Assembly (NCBI RefSeq): GCF_010183535.1
Contig: NC_071331.1
Coordinates: 10,664,001-10,728,000 of the forward strand
Length of the DNA stretch: 64,000 nt
Origin: Caenorhabditis remanei
Taxonomy: Eukaryota > Nematoda > Chromadorea > Rhabditida > Rhabditidae
Direction of reading: 5' to 3'
Every line of letters starts with the position of its first letter. Position 1 is the stretch's first letter. Shown piece by piece: positions 42,786-54,058 of this stretch. The position numbers and the translations under genes were made by a program. The notes under the pieces are model-generated. The model was not told where the DNA came from, searched no databases, and was given only the letters and a program-made list of their open reading frames with translations.

Positions 42786-43164
42786 CATACTTGTCAACCG
42801 GGCCGAAACGGGCCGACACGGGCCGGCTCGTAACTTGCGTCAAAATGAATATTATGAGCTGAAAAATATACCAAAATGTAGATCTCGACGAGTTCTATGT
42901 CCGTGACCTACTACGGGCTGGATGTCTATTCGTTAATGTGCCGCGGACGGGCTAGAATGGCTTTTTTGGCCATTTTCGCGTTTTTTGGGTATTTTTCCCG
43001 GCCCGCGACATATTAACGAATAGTCATCCGGCCCGTAGTAGGTCACGGACATAGAACTCGTCGAAATCTACATTTTGGTATATTTTTCAGCTCATAATAT
43101 TCATTTTGACGCGAGTTACGATCCGGCCCGTGTCGACCCGTTTCGGCCCGGTATACAAGTATGA
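42786..43164. mobile_element. palindromic element with GGCCCG repeats
   Basis: About 380-base hairpin. CATACTTGTCAACCGGGCCG on the left is mirrored by CGGCCCGGTATACAAGTATG on the right, with matched arms (GAGCTGAAAAATATACC, TAGGTCACGGACATAGAACT) and a loop near 42960-43000. It sits between piRNA units. The target duplication is not clear. Confidence 0.7.
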
Positions 43165-43673
43165 TAATTATAAGCCGGGAAAGTAGCCAAAACATTCTAT
43201 TCCGAAAATATTTTTCAACCAGACGATCAATGACACTTTGGTCCATCTCGCTGTTTCCATCGTATTTACAACTGTCCACATGTTATTTTTGACAAAACAT
43301 TTTAGTTTCTTGAAGTTCACATAACATAAGAAACAATTTTCTAATAATGTCTAAGGGTCGTGATGATGCAACCAAGTAAAAGAATATTGAATTCACGTCT
43401 TGAAAAACGTGCTTGTTTGTGTCTGCTGTCTTCACTTACAAATTTCACTCTAGGTTGGTTCAAAAATTTGGCTAATTACATGTTTTGATAAACAGAGATA
43501 CATAATGTACTTTTACTCATTAGCTAGCTTTGTGCTGCCCAAAACTGGTCTACACACTTTTGGAAAACATATCATTAAAAGACTGTGTTTATTAGATTTT
43601 AGATTTTCAAATTTCAAAGCGATTTTTCTGTTTCAGAGATCTATTTTTATTTGAATGTTGTTAGACCGTACGT

Positions 43674-43694
43674 TTAATTGTTGAGATAAGATGC
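43674..43694 (+). ncRNA. candidate 21U-RNA, left duplicate
   Basis: Core CTGTTTCA at 43628-43635; CGTT places U 39 bases after the core. Its paralogue is at 44479. Confidence 0.6.
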
Positions 43695-44041
43695 GTACGC
43701 TGAAAAAAACGAAAATCATTGAAACTCACAGGCTCAAAATGTTTCAGAAACTAATAGACAATTCAGTTTCAGTCATGTTTCATACATAACGCAACAATAA
43801 TTTTTCAATATGTCAAATTCCCTACCTTGATAAATTCCTACTTTTCACAGATTTTCACAGGCAACCAGTATTTTTTCCACCCAATTATTCACATCGTCCC
43901 GTGAACACAACTTGTTTAGTTTACGTGGCATATGAGTTGATAACAGTTATTCGAAAAGCTCTGATGACATTTTTAACTATATGGAAATAAATTTCTGTTT
44001 CACTACATCGACAAATGGTCTCACAGAAGAATGATGATTAA

Positions 44042-44062
44042 TCGGAATTTTAGCCCACCGGA
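44042..44062 (+). ncRNA. candidate 21U-RNA, spacing 40
   Basis: Core CTGTTTCA at 43995-44002; TAAT gives U at 44042 (40 bases); an alternative TGAT gives 44038 (36). Lower confidence. Confidence 0.4.
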
Positions 44063-44478
44063 AAAAACATAGTTGAGCGAAATTCCGCCTTCTGCTTTTC
44101 GCTTTCCGCCCAAAAAGTTTCTATACCGCTTTCGGTCTAGCGCCATTTCAAAACTTGATTTTCACTCTTTCCGAATGACAGTATAGTTGTTATGCATTCT
44201 GGCTTAAAACTATAATCCAATCCTGTAAAAAAAACAACAAAAAAGCATGTGTGCTAACTTACAAATTTCACCATACGTTGGTTCAAAAATTTCGATAATT
44301 ACATGTTTTGATGTGCACTTTTACTCATTAGCATGCTTTGTGCTGCCCAAAACTGGTCTACACACTTTTGGAAAACATATCATTAGAAGAATGTGTTGAG
44401 ATATTTGATTTTCAAATTTCAATGCGAACTTGCTGTTTCAGAGATCTATTTTTGTTTGAAGGCTGTAAGGCCATTCGT

Positions 44479-44499
44479 TTAACCGTATAGATAAGAGAT
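44479..44499 (+). ncRNA. candidate 21U-RNA, right duplicate
   Basis: Core CTGTTTCA at 44433-44440; CGTT places U 39 bases after the core, as in its paralogue at 43674. The mature part has diverged while promoter and spacing are kept. Confidence 0.65.
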
Positions 44500-44614
44500 A
44501 TACGGTGAAAAAAAAACAGAGATCCTTAAACCGGCCGGCCCAAAATGTTTCCGAAACTGATCGACAATTCTGTTTCAGCGATGTTTCATACTTAGAACGA
44601 CAATGATTTTTCAG

Positions 44615-44635
44615 TACGGCAAACTGATTTCCTTG
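44615..44635 (+). ncRNA. candidate 21U-RNA
   Basis: Core CTGTTTCA at 44570-44577; CAGT places U 38 bases after the core. Confidence 0.62.
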
Positions 44636-45179
44636 GTAAAACTCACACTTTTCACTGATTGTGAAACTTTTTACAGCCAATGTCTTTTTCCACCCAAAAA
44701 TTTACATCGTCTCGTTAGCTAGACTTGCGTTTCGGCTGACGTGGCATAGGAGTTGATAACAGTGATTTGAGGTTCTGAAGGCATTTCTAACTATATGGGC
44801 GTAGATTCCCCGTTTCACTACTTCAAGAAATATTCTCAAATAAAAATGTTTATTAATCCTCCGACTGTCTTCGATCTTACAAGAAAAACTCCAAAAAAAA
44901 TTTCGAATTAATCCATCAAAATATTATCCCATCCTGTATATCAAACCTTCTTTCCACCTAACTGAAACGATGTCTTATTATTCTTGTCCCACTTAAAATT
45001 GGTCGATGAACTTGTTTGGAGCATTTGGAGCAGCCGAGAAATGTGACTTGTTGACATAAGATTTTTGGTTTTGTTACCTATTTCTCATGTTTTCACTCGT
45101 TTTTCCCGCAACAACCTGTGTCAGTCTCTCCGAATTCTTATCCTGAATTTCGCAACATTCCCAGGAAGTCCAAAAAATT

Positions 45180-45500
45180 GTGGAAAAAAACAGAGTCTCT
45201 CTCTCTCTCTTTCTCTCGATATTTCGAGATAATTATAATCAGCCGAAAGGCTAGACGGGGGCCCGCCGTCACGTTGTCTCCACACCCGCCTACTTCGTTA
45301 TTTTGTTCACCCATTGTACATACACCACCTTTTTTCCTTTTTCCCCCCCGTTTTCCCTCATTTTTCATTTTTCATTTTTGTTTTTCCTCCTCCTTATTCT
45401 TCTCCTTCTTCTCCTTCTTCAACGTGTGTGGATATGTCACAAAGACAAAGTTTTTTCGGGAAAAAAAGAGAGAGAGAAAGACACACGAGAAGCCCCTATT
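45180..45500 (+). other. CT-rich, locally GC-rich segment; possible distal promoter
   Basis: A CTCTCTCTCT run (45190-45220), a GC-rich stretch (GGGGGCCCGCCGTCACG) and long pyrimidine tracts stand out in an AT-rich surrounding. The 228-codon open frame across it is of simple composition and not called. It could be a promoter for a long transcript reaching the flippase gene. Inference only; similar CT tracts occur at 41845, 58680 and 60300. Confidence 0.3.
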
Positions 45501-45804
45501 CCCGTACTCCATAGCAACACAGAGAAGGGAGAAGACTCTGGATTTGTCAGTGACCACTTGGATTTTTTTAGTCGGGGCTCCAAATATTTTTTTGACTTTA
45601 GTGTTTTTTATTACGGATAAATGTAGTTCTTGGGTAGGAAACGAGTTTCAGTTTCACCAAGTTATGATATTCGCGAACTGCGAACAGTATATAGTTTACT
45701 TGAAGTTGGCCTACATAATTGTAAAATTAAGATATTTATTCGGCTGTAAATATGTTTTCAATATTTTGAAATTTTCAGATTTAAAATTAGTTGAATTTGG
45801 CTGA

Positions 45805-47221
45805 CGCTGGTAAAGAATTGAATATTCTACTCTTTTTTTCTAGCTTGCCTGTTAGCATTATCAAGTTCGAATACTGACTACCTACTTTTTTTGAACATCT
45901 GGAACGGTACTTTTTTGGAACGAAAAGTCCATCGTGGCGAAATTTGGGAAACCGCCTATACATAGCCGATCACTCAAAATCATCTCTCGTTGGATGTTTG
46001 AATTAATTGAATATGAAGTTTGAAATAATTTTACTATTTCGATTCTTCCTAATAGTCCTAAAGTGTGTACCTAATTTAATCAGGTAGACATATCAATTTC
46101 GAACCCGAGAAACATCTGTGTACATATCATTTCTAAATGATTTACCAATGGGTCCAATTACGATAACATATTTGCTATCAAAATACCTAAAGATGAATTT
46201 CCGGAAACTATCTGAAAGTTCTTTTTTTTCTTTGAATTCATGGTAAAAGAACTGTTCCTATTATAACATTTGAGAAACTGGGAGTTATTGAAATGATCGG
46301 ATATTCAGATCCTAGATCAAAAACGATTTTCTTTTTTCAGTTTCAACGCTGTTTGAAATTTCGATACAATAAGGGATGAAACTATTGTGAAGTTTCTAGA
46401 GCTTGTATTCATTTTTAAGTTTGACGTTAAACAAGCTTCCTCTGATAGAAATTGGTTCAATTTCTCATACCGACTCATTGTTTTTCAAAATCTACAGTAC
46501 CACAATTTTTCAGAACTTATAAACTTGCAAGCTCCGTTTCATCACTTTTATTTATGAGCCTGTTCCATTATTCATCTGATGTATTTGAGTTAACAACCTC
46601 CACAGCTAAAATCCATTTTGGCAATTGTCTGCTACAGAAACATTTTACAAAACAAGAGTATTGCAAACTTTTTGTTTCAAACTAGTTGTAAGTTTCGTTA
46701 CTGATTGGAACGTTATTAGAACTGCATGTTTTATAAAATTGGGGAAAAACATATTTCTTAAGAAGTTGGTAGAACAAATTTCAGTTTCGGTAATTCTGTA
46801 AATCTGTTTGCGTTTTTATTTTTTATTAGAAATTTCAAATTTGAAAACTCAATCTCACATCTTCTGCTATTTCATACTCAATCCGTCATCATTTTGCACT
46901 CGAAACTCTACTCAAACACGCAAAAAAGACAGAAACAAAAAGCTATCAGGTTACTCGAAATTCCCATAAAAAGAATAAAAAGAAGAGGACAAAAAGTAGA
47001 GATGTAGGTAATAGTGGATGGAGGGGGGATTATATGACGAAATGGCTCCAGAATTTATGAAGAGATTTGGAGAAAAGGATTATTTTTATCAACTCTTTTT
47101 TCCTTTTTTGATTTGTAGGTTTTGTGAACTGAAGTTCAGCTTGATCCGGGAAGAGTGGTGGATTAAGATTTGGATGATTTTTTTCGCTTTTTTATTCGGC
47201 AAACAAAATTTAATGTTGAAG
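45805..47221. other. gene-free AT-rich stretch
   Basis: No exon, RNA gene or repeat that I can support. Short open frames (46452-46685, 47018-47278) lack start context, splice partners and resemblance. Confidence 0.4.
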
Positions 47222-47242
47222 TTCACTCATAGTGAGATTGAA
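47222..47242 (-). ncRNA. candidate 21U-RNA
   Basis: Minus-strand core CTGTTTCA at 47288-47281; TAAT gives U at 47242, 39 bases after the core. Another exact core on the plus strand (47495-47502) has no YRNT at 38-39 and is not called. Confidence 0.58.
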
Positions 47243-48147
47243 TTACGAACTCTTAAATTTGACCGACTTTTTAAATGACTTGAAACAGTTGACGCTGTAT
47301 TTTTTAGTATGTCACCTGTGCTCAACCAAAATCCCTAACCACCCTTACCGTTTCTATATCATGTATTAACAGGTTCTCTGTCGAAGTTTCGATGATTTTA
47401 TCGGTCCCCTTTCAAAGCGTTTCCCCTCACATGATGGGCTGAAAAAATTAGGCCATTTACATGTTATTGAGGAGGAAGGTAGAAGAAAAGATAACTGTTT
47501 CAGACAACGAGGAATTGGAAAGCTGTTAGACTGCATAAAGTTGTTTCACATTAAACGTATCGCTCGTTGTGATTAGTCTCTTCTTTATAATCTTTTGTTT
47601 TGAATTGTTTTGTAAAATGGAATCAAATTTCTACTGCTTCACCATGTCAGTATTCGGTTTTTCAAAATTACACATTCAATTTGATTACTCTGATGCCATT
47701 ACTCAAATTATTGATGTTGAATTCAGAATGCTTTCCCATTTTTACAAAATTATTTGGAACTAGTCATCAATATTTAATTAAATGAAAACATCCACGTTGA
47801 AACGGTTCTTTTTTTTTAAATAAAAATACACAGTTTTGATATTTCTCACTCAAACTTCATAAATTTATAAGGGCAGTGCTGGAATACCCAATCACATAAA
47901 CTTACTTGATTATATTGACAAAAAATTACAGCCCGGTAAACAAAGGAGTTAATGTCTCAAAAATTGATGAAGTGTTCCAAAAATTTACGTTTATTCGATT
48001 GTCGCGTCTGAAAGTGTGCCTTGTTTTTCAAATTCTGAGGTTTGATTTTCTCTATGATCTTTCTCACAAAAACACTTGTAACCAGTGTTTCTTGTCTGTT
48101 TCTGTTTCAAATAGTTTTGAAAAAGACCTTTACGGTTTTAGTAGTAT

Positions 48148-48168
48148 TAGGAACAAACTTGACGAACA
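48148..48168 (+). ncRNA. candidate 21U-RNA
   Basis: Core CTGTTTCA at 48102-48109, overlapped by a variant core at 48096; TATT places U 39 bases after the exact core. Confidence 0.58.
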
Positions 48169-49338
48169 AAAATTACAATCTCGGAGAGAGATCAGTTGTG
48201 TTGATGTTAGGTTGCATTAGTGAAATTCATTAACGATTCATATTATTCTACCGTTTCAATACGTCTACTATTCAATACTCGGAGATTTCATTATCAGTCC
48301 TTAAACCCTAATAGTAAGTCCGTTAAACAACATCTTCAAAAATTGCATTTCAAATCAAAAACCGTTTCACTATTGTTTCAAGTCAGTCTTATTCCTCAAA
48401 AAAACTGCTTGTAAATCCTTAAGCTGGCTATCTCTTTTGCATAATGTTCCATATCTAGCTCTGATATTAAAACCATCCAAATACTCGTTGCCCATCGTAA
48501 GTGCACTTCCCTTCAATTCTAGACACCAGTTCAGGTTCAGCTTCTCCCCATTTTTCATATTTTTGTTCATCCAAAAAGTCATCTCCACTCTATTCGATTA
48601 CTGAAACCTCTCCCCACCTCATCCAACAAAAAATCCCTTCCGGAAATTGAAATTCCCATCATCAACATCCACTCTTTCACCTGCTCTGTCTCATACCCCC
48701 TCTGATATGATCTCCCACTTTTCCCATTATTCCATTCCCAAGTAACTTCTGTTTTTTTTCTTCTTAACCTGCTGCTGTGTTCCACTTGAGATAATTGCTT
48801 TCGCCTTTGCTCACGAAGGAAGGAAACCACCTAAAATGGAAAAAAAAGTAAATAAAAGTTGACATTTTCTCTTTTTCGACTTCTTTTCCCAGCCTGGTGT
48901 GTCGTTGGCGCGTATTCGATCATGACTCTAGATCTTAACTTCGTACATAAATTACAGAAACTTATGTAATAGTTGAAACAACTTTTTTCGAAAAAAATTA
49001 ATTTTTCTCAGTGACAAAAAAAAAGAACAAAGAGGTTTATTCTAGTCATTTCTAAAAGTATTTTAAAAAGTTAACAAGGGGAATGTCACCTCTCTTTCAA
49101 ACACACAAATATTGTGTTGACTCACTCCTCTCCTCTCATTTTTGTGCCAAACCAAACCTCCTCTGGTTTCTTTCGTGTATTCAATTTTTGTGACTCGTTT
49201 CTGTCTTTTCATTTTTTATTTTCTCTTCCTCTGTTTTTTTTTGAGGAATGGTTTGGTATGTATGACTCTTCTAAAGGAATTCAAAGAAAGAGACTGTTTC
49301 TGGAGTTTGGTTTCTTTTGGGGACTTTTTATCTATCAG

Positions 49339-49359
49339 TTTGAGTTCTGTTTTCCAGTA
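49339..49359 (+). ncRNA. candidate 21U-RNA (variant core)
   Basis: Core CTGTTTCT at 49294-49301; CAGT places U exactly 38 bases after the core. Confidence 0.48.
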
Positions 49360-50352
49360 AAAGTTACATATTTCACTGTATCGGCTATTAATTATGTGTT
49401 GTTTGATCTTCTTTTTATAACCGTTCTCTGATCTTAAAATTTTCCTGTATCAATGTTAGCTTAAAACTCATTTCTTCTTTCATCAATAGTATCAATAGTA
49501 TCCCTTAGTCTTTACCTACCGTAAATCTCGTCCAAATGTTGATATGTAAGCAAATCCGAGTCGTCCTAGATGACTTGACTGACAACTATAAGTTAGCATT
49601 ATTTTTTACACTATCAAATTTAGTATTTGAGTTTAGTCGATTATTGTCTTTTCAATAATTTCAATCGTTCAGTTTTTATTAAAGTCTTTGTTTCTGAAAT
49701 ATCATTCAAACAGTAATGCACGGTTCCTTACATTAGTTGAATGTTACTGAATAAAGTTGTTCTCCGTTCAAAAGTTTTCCCAAAGAACCTAAAAGATTTT
49801 GCATCTCGGACTCGGTTCATAGTTAGCCCAATACTTTTTTCCAAAAAATAGTTGAATTCATTCGTAAGTTTCAGTTTTTGTATTTTTTCTGTTTCAGTAT
49901 GAACTTATTTTGAACACGGTAACATAAATTAGGATATTCGTTGCTCTCTCTCAAACAGTATCTACCTTTTTTCCGTTTCTCAGAAGTTGGGAATCCTACT
50001 GAAAAGTACAGAAATCAAACTGTTCAGTTTCAATGTTACTTGAACATGATCCGTTTATTTTTTAATGATTGCATGCTTGTTGGCAAAAGTTCTGTAAATT
50101 GAAATCAGACCGAACGCACTGAATCAATAACTTATCACTTAAGGATTATATAGTAAATTTAGTCTGTCCAAACCGCTCTCAACATTGTTTTTAAAATTTT
50201 TCTGTTTTTCTCATAGCACAAAAACCGAAAATGCCAAAATGCCAGAGTTTCAATACTACGTGGTCGAAATCACATTTAAAAAAGTGTTTTATTTAATCAT
50301 GTCATGAAAAAGCTTGTTTTGATTCACCTAGCACAGTTTTCAAAGGCGTATG

Positions 50353-50805
50353 GCAGAGTTGCATGGAAGTGAAAATTTCTTATCCGGAAGTTGGAAGTCG
50401 GAAGTCGGATGTGAATTTCCTTATCCGGAAGTCGGAAGTTGGAAGTCGGAATCGAGTTTCCTTATCCGGAAGTCGGGAGTGAAAAAACGCTCGGAAGTCG
50501 GAATTTGGAAGTCGGAAGTCGGAAGTCGGAATTAGATTTTTTCTCAAACTTTCAAAAACTCCAAGAGAAAAATCATGAAATTCGCGAAAATCAGTGGAAA
50601 ATTAGTTTTTGGCTGAAGAAAAGCCTATTTTCTGTCCTTTTAGAACATTTTTCCATGCATTTCTGCAAAATGCACTTTTCGAAAATTCCACAGTTATGGA
50701 ATGACGGAAGTCGGAAGTAAAATTCCTTATCCGGAAGTCGGAAGTCGGAAGTCGGAAGGGCAAAAATGCCCGGAAGTCGGAAGTCGGAATTCCATGCAAC
50801 TCTGG
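50353..50805. mobile_element. element with GGAAGTC tandem repeats, copy 2
   Basis: Inverted ends CAGAGTTGCATGGAA and TTCCATGCAACTCTG, with GCGTATG on both outer sides, a likely 7-base target duplication. Beside each end lies an array of CGGAAGT (7-base) units broken by TTCCTTATCC. The centre (50540-50700) is unique. It has the same ends and units as 36547-36657, so this is a dispersed family. Confidence 0.7.
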
Positions 50806-50898
50806 CGTATGCTCCTGAGCAAGCTTCGAAACTGCGTCGTCAAATTATTCTAACATAAGTTTAACATTTCCAAATAACAGGGCTGTTTTTGTGTTTTT

Positions 50899-50919
50899 TT
50901 AAAGATAAAACCGTCGGCA
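50899..50919 (-). ncRNA. candidate 21U-RNA (variant core)
   Basis: Minus-strand core CTGTTTCT at 50964-50957; TATT gives U at 50919, exactly 38 bases after the core. Confidence 0.48.
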
Positions 50920-51288
50920 ATAGAGGTGTTTTCTAACAAATATTTTACTTAAAACCAGAAACAGTAACTTGATATTTTCTATACTTCAATAATCCGTTGT
51001 TGACAGTTCTAACTTGAATAGATATATCCATTATCTCACATCACATAATTCAGACCAATTAGAATAGAACGAAATACAGTTTTTACAGGATTCGCAATAC
51101 TAAATTTCCTAAAGTTGTGTTTTAAAAAAAATCATATTTCAGAATATAATTCTCAAATTGAGTTTTTATCCTGATTATTCACCATATTTGAGCAATTTTA
51201 TCTGTTCCTTCCACATTTTTCAACCTAGAGAAAATAAAATACTTCTGTTTCGGTAACTGCGTAGATCAGGAATATTTCTTTCATGTGA

Positions 51289-51309
51289 TTGTGATTGGTA
51301 ATTGGTTGA
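51289..51309 (+). ncRNA. possible 21U-RNA (variant core, spacing 37)
   Basis: Core CTGTTTCG at 51245-51252; TGAT gives U 37 bases after the core. Weak. Confidence 0.3.
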
Positions 51310-52607
51310 AATCAGAAACACATAAAAGTCAGTGACGCGAATTCCAGAAACAATTTCCTCCTCAGTACCTTTGTATTTCTGTAGTAGCCATGTTCCTGTT
51401 AGAAATATTTTTCCCGTTTCAAATGCAGCATTCAACGTAACACTTCTTCCCTCTGCTAATGCTAACGGCATCCAGAATCCAAAAAGATAGATGCGTCAAC
51501 GAAATTTTAAGTTTCCATTTGTCTAAATTCCCACCTGTTATCTAAGCCACCTATTTTCAGAAATTTTCATTTTTCATTACTCTGATTCTCTTCTCGTTTC
51601 TGGCGTTCCGTTAGCGCGTCTCCTATTCACACTAATCATCCCCTCATTCATTTCAGATCGATTCCCACGGGATTCGAATCCAAACTCTTCGAAATCCCCG
51701 ACGATCCACACATCGTTTTTTGTTCCCTTTTTCCATATCGAAACGATGGCATTGTGGTGAGAGAGAACGAAAAGTGAAGAGAGACAAACGAATTGGCTGA
51801 GCAAATATTGGGAAGAGAAAGGAGAGCAGTCCGATATGGGTATGTTTAATATTATGTCTCGGTGTGCCAATGTTTTGTATACTTTAGTATTTTTATTTTG
51901 ATGTTTCCTCCTTCTTCTTTTTGATCTTCATACTGTTTTGTGATAGCTTTTTTGAAAGGAAGAATGATAACGGTTTGAGGTTTAGGGTGTTAGGGGGGAA
52001 CCTGATATTGGAGAACTTTTTCTAAACATGGATTCTGAATCTCTGATATACAAATTGAGTCAAGATTATGTTTGGCATATGTTTTCGGTTTCACCCACAT
52101 CACTGTTATCATCATTTGCAGTAATTTAACGCTCACGCTAAAGTAAATGTAAGCAGTGTGTAAGTATCGATATGGCTTTCTCGATACTAGCCCATTTCGA
52201 GAAATTATCGAGAAATTTCCCGGGAAGTTGCATTTTGTCAAACAGTCTTGAAAGTATCGGGAAAGTATCGATAAAATTTAGCGGGAAATATCTCGAGAAA
52301 TTTTTCGAGAAATGCATCGGGAAATTTCTCGAAGCGGTCTCGAAACCACACACTGGGTGTAAGATGGAACAAAAGTGTATTTCGAACTATCAAATTATTT
52401 TCAAAATCCACTGTTTCTTGCAGTTCTAATTTGATGGTTCTGTGTATTCTGATTGCTCTATCGTTGGTCAATCTTTCCCCATGCAGTTATTTCTAGATTC
52501 GGTAGAGCGAGATTGTAAAAACCTTTTATAATAGAAAATTCGAAGCAAATGAAAAATCCTACTGTTTCGAGTTGTAATAAAGATTAAAACATTTACAATA
52601 CACGCAT

Positions 52608-52628
52608 TTCGTTAAGACAAATGAGAGA
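52608..52628 (+). ncRNA. candidate 21U-RNA (variant core)
   Basis: Core CTGTTTCG at 52562-52569; CATT places U 39 bases after the core. Confidence 0.45.
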
Positions 52629-52913
52629 TGCCAATTGCAATTGGAATAAAGGGCGGAGCTTACTAGAACAAAAGTGAATTTCGAATAGACAATTCATTTT
52701 CAAAATCCTCTGTTTCTTCCAGTTCTAATTTTACGATTCTGTGTTTTCCGACTGCTCCAACGCTGCTCTGTTTTGGGCGATTTTTTTCTCATTTCTTGAA
52801 GATTAGAGCGTGATTGTAGAAAGTTTGCTCTTATAGTTGAAAATTAGAAGAAAGTAAAAAAATGCGTCTGTTTCAAATTGTATTTTTTTTAAAGTTTGTA
52901 CAATCCATGTTAA

Positions 52914-52934
52914 TCGGCGGATCTCTCTAAGTAT
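52914..52934 (+). ncRNA. candidate 21U-RNA
   Basis: Core CTGTTTCA at 52868-52875 followed by a T-rich run; TAAT places U 39 bases after the core. Confidence 0.6.
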
Positions 52935-53442
52935 CTTCTTTTTTGTTGTTTCGGAAAATTCTCATAAGTTACATGAATTACAATCTTTGGTTTGTTTTTT
53001 GCATTCATCATTTTTGAAAAGCCTCCTTGAAGTTTCAAGCGCCAGACAGCTGCTCCTAGGACCCCCTTATTAGAGTACACGTGCCCCCAGAGACGCAGAC
53101 AGTGCAACACAGTCCAAATAGACATCGATAAGACGGTTTAGACTGTGAAAACAGAGGTAACACGGCGGAGGGAAAAAGGGGAGAAGCGAGTTTTACCACT
53201 TGGCAAACATTTAAGGGAAAAGGGCACTATCCATCACACATCGCTGAGGTCGACACCGGCCGATCGACCTCTATGACTCACTTTTTATGTATTTCGTTTC
53301 GTGGGAATATGGGGAAAATAGCTGAGAATAGTTTTTATTTCAGTAAATCTAACTTTTAGAAGAATCATGAAATATGGATTCCGAGATAAAGCAGACTGTT
53401 TCAGAGTTGTCATAAGTTGAGTCTGATTTAGCAGTTCACCAG

Positions 53443-53463
53443 TTATGCGATTTCCTTTTGGCT
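53443..53463 (+). ncRNA. candidate 21U-RNA
   Basis: Core CTGTTTCA at 53396-53403; CAGT gives U 40 bases after the core, one base beyond the common range. The duplicate at 54411 has CGGTTTCA. Confidence 0.48.
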
Positions 53464-53861
53464 TTGGTACGAAACGAAAAGTCATGGATCGAATATTCCT
53501 TGTACTCAAAGTACTTATTTCTCGAAAATCTGAACCTGCTCATTTTAGTAAATTTCAGCTATTTCACAAAGTTTTCTTAAGTACGGACGAATTGTAGAAT
53601 GACTTCTATCTTCCACTTTATTCTTCTCTATTGAATTTGAGTGTGCTATTAGTGAGATAACTGTGCTATCTTACCATTTTCTTCAGGACTGTAACAAACA
53701 ATTCTCATTAAGCCGTATTTGTGGCGTTATTCCATCGAAACCATAAATTCTACTTTCCTAACTGAAAATCTCAATTACTTGTCTGTAATCTGAAACAGTA
53801 AAAGAATGGTTTTCCACTGTTTCACAGACTTTATATATAGTTTAGCTCCGTTGTATTGTAT

Positions 53862-53882
53862 TTTGCATGGTTTTCGACATGA
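53862..53882 (+). ncRNA. candidate 21U-RNA
   Basis: Core CTGTTTCA at 53817-53824; TATT places U exactly 38 bases after the core. An exact minus-strand core lies only 19 bases away (53798-53791), but without good spacing. Confidence 0.62.
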
Positions 53883-53901
53883 TTTATTATAAATTCACAG
53901 T

Positions 53902-54058
53902 CTGTCGCGGGGGGATATTTAAGGCGCATGTAACTTGTTCGGATGGGTCTCGTAGTTGAAAGCATGAAAGCCCGTAGCAGAGTACGGTTTTTCACTCGGT
54001 TCAACTACGAGACCCATCCGAACAAATTACATGCGCTTTCCCCCCGGCGACAGACTCT
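53902..54058. mobile_element. hairpin insertion in the left duplicate
   Basis: AGTCTGTCGCGGGGGG on the left is mirrored by CCCCCCGGCGACAGACT on the right. The arms include TTCGGATGGGTCTCGTAGTT and its complement. The right copy of the duplication (54890) lacks it, so it is a later insertion. Exact borders are uncertain by a few bases. Confidence 0.7.

Larger units (their letters stand above)
43425..44800 (+). repeat. direct duplication of about 550 bases, two copies
   Basis: 43425-43990 and about 44262-44800 are diverged copies. Shared blocks include TTTGTGCTGCCCAAAACTGG, CTACACACTTTTGGAAAACA and TGTTTCAGAGATCTATTTTT. Both copies keep a CTGTTTCA core with CGTT 39 bases on, so a piRNA unit was duplicated with the segment. 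A second core (44570) is intact in the right copy and mutated to CAGTTTCA in the left. Confidence 0.8.

Noticed and set aside
45118..45804. 228-codon plus-strand open frame
   Set aside because: It runs through CT-rich simple sequence, is Phe/Ser/Pro-biased, has no splice partner, and other frames are open as well.
47495..47502. Exact CTGTTTCA core as a 21U-RNA unit
   Set aside because: No YRNT lies at 38-39 bases after the core, so no start could be assigned; the same holds for 49889-49896 and 53798-53791.
48370..48830. Two minus-strand frames in tandem (72 and 83 codons)
   Set aside because: No shared splice sites, no resemblance; they probably arise by chance in a locally less AT-rich stretch.
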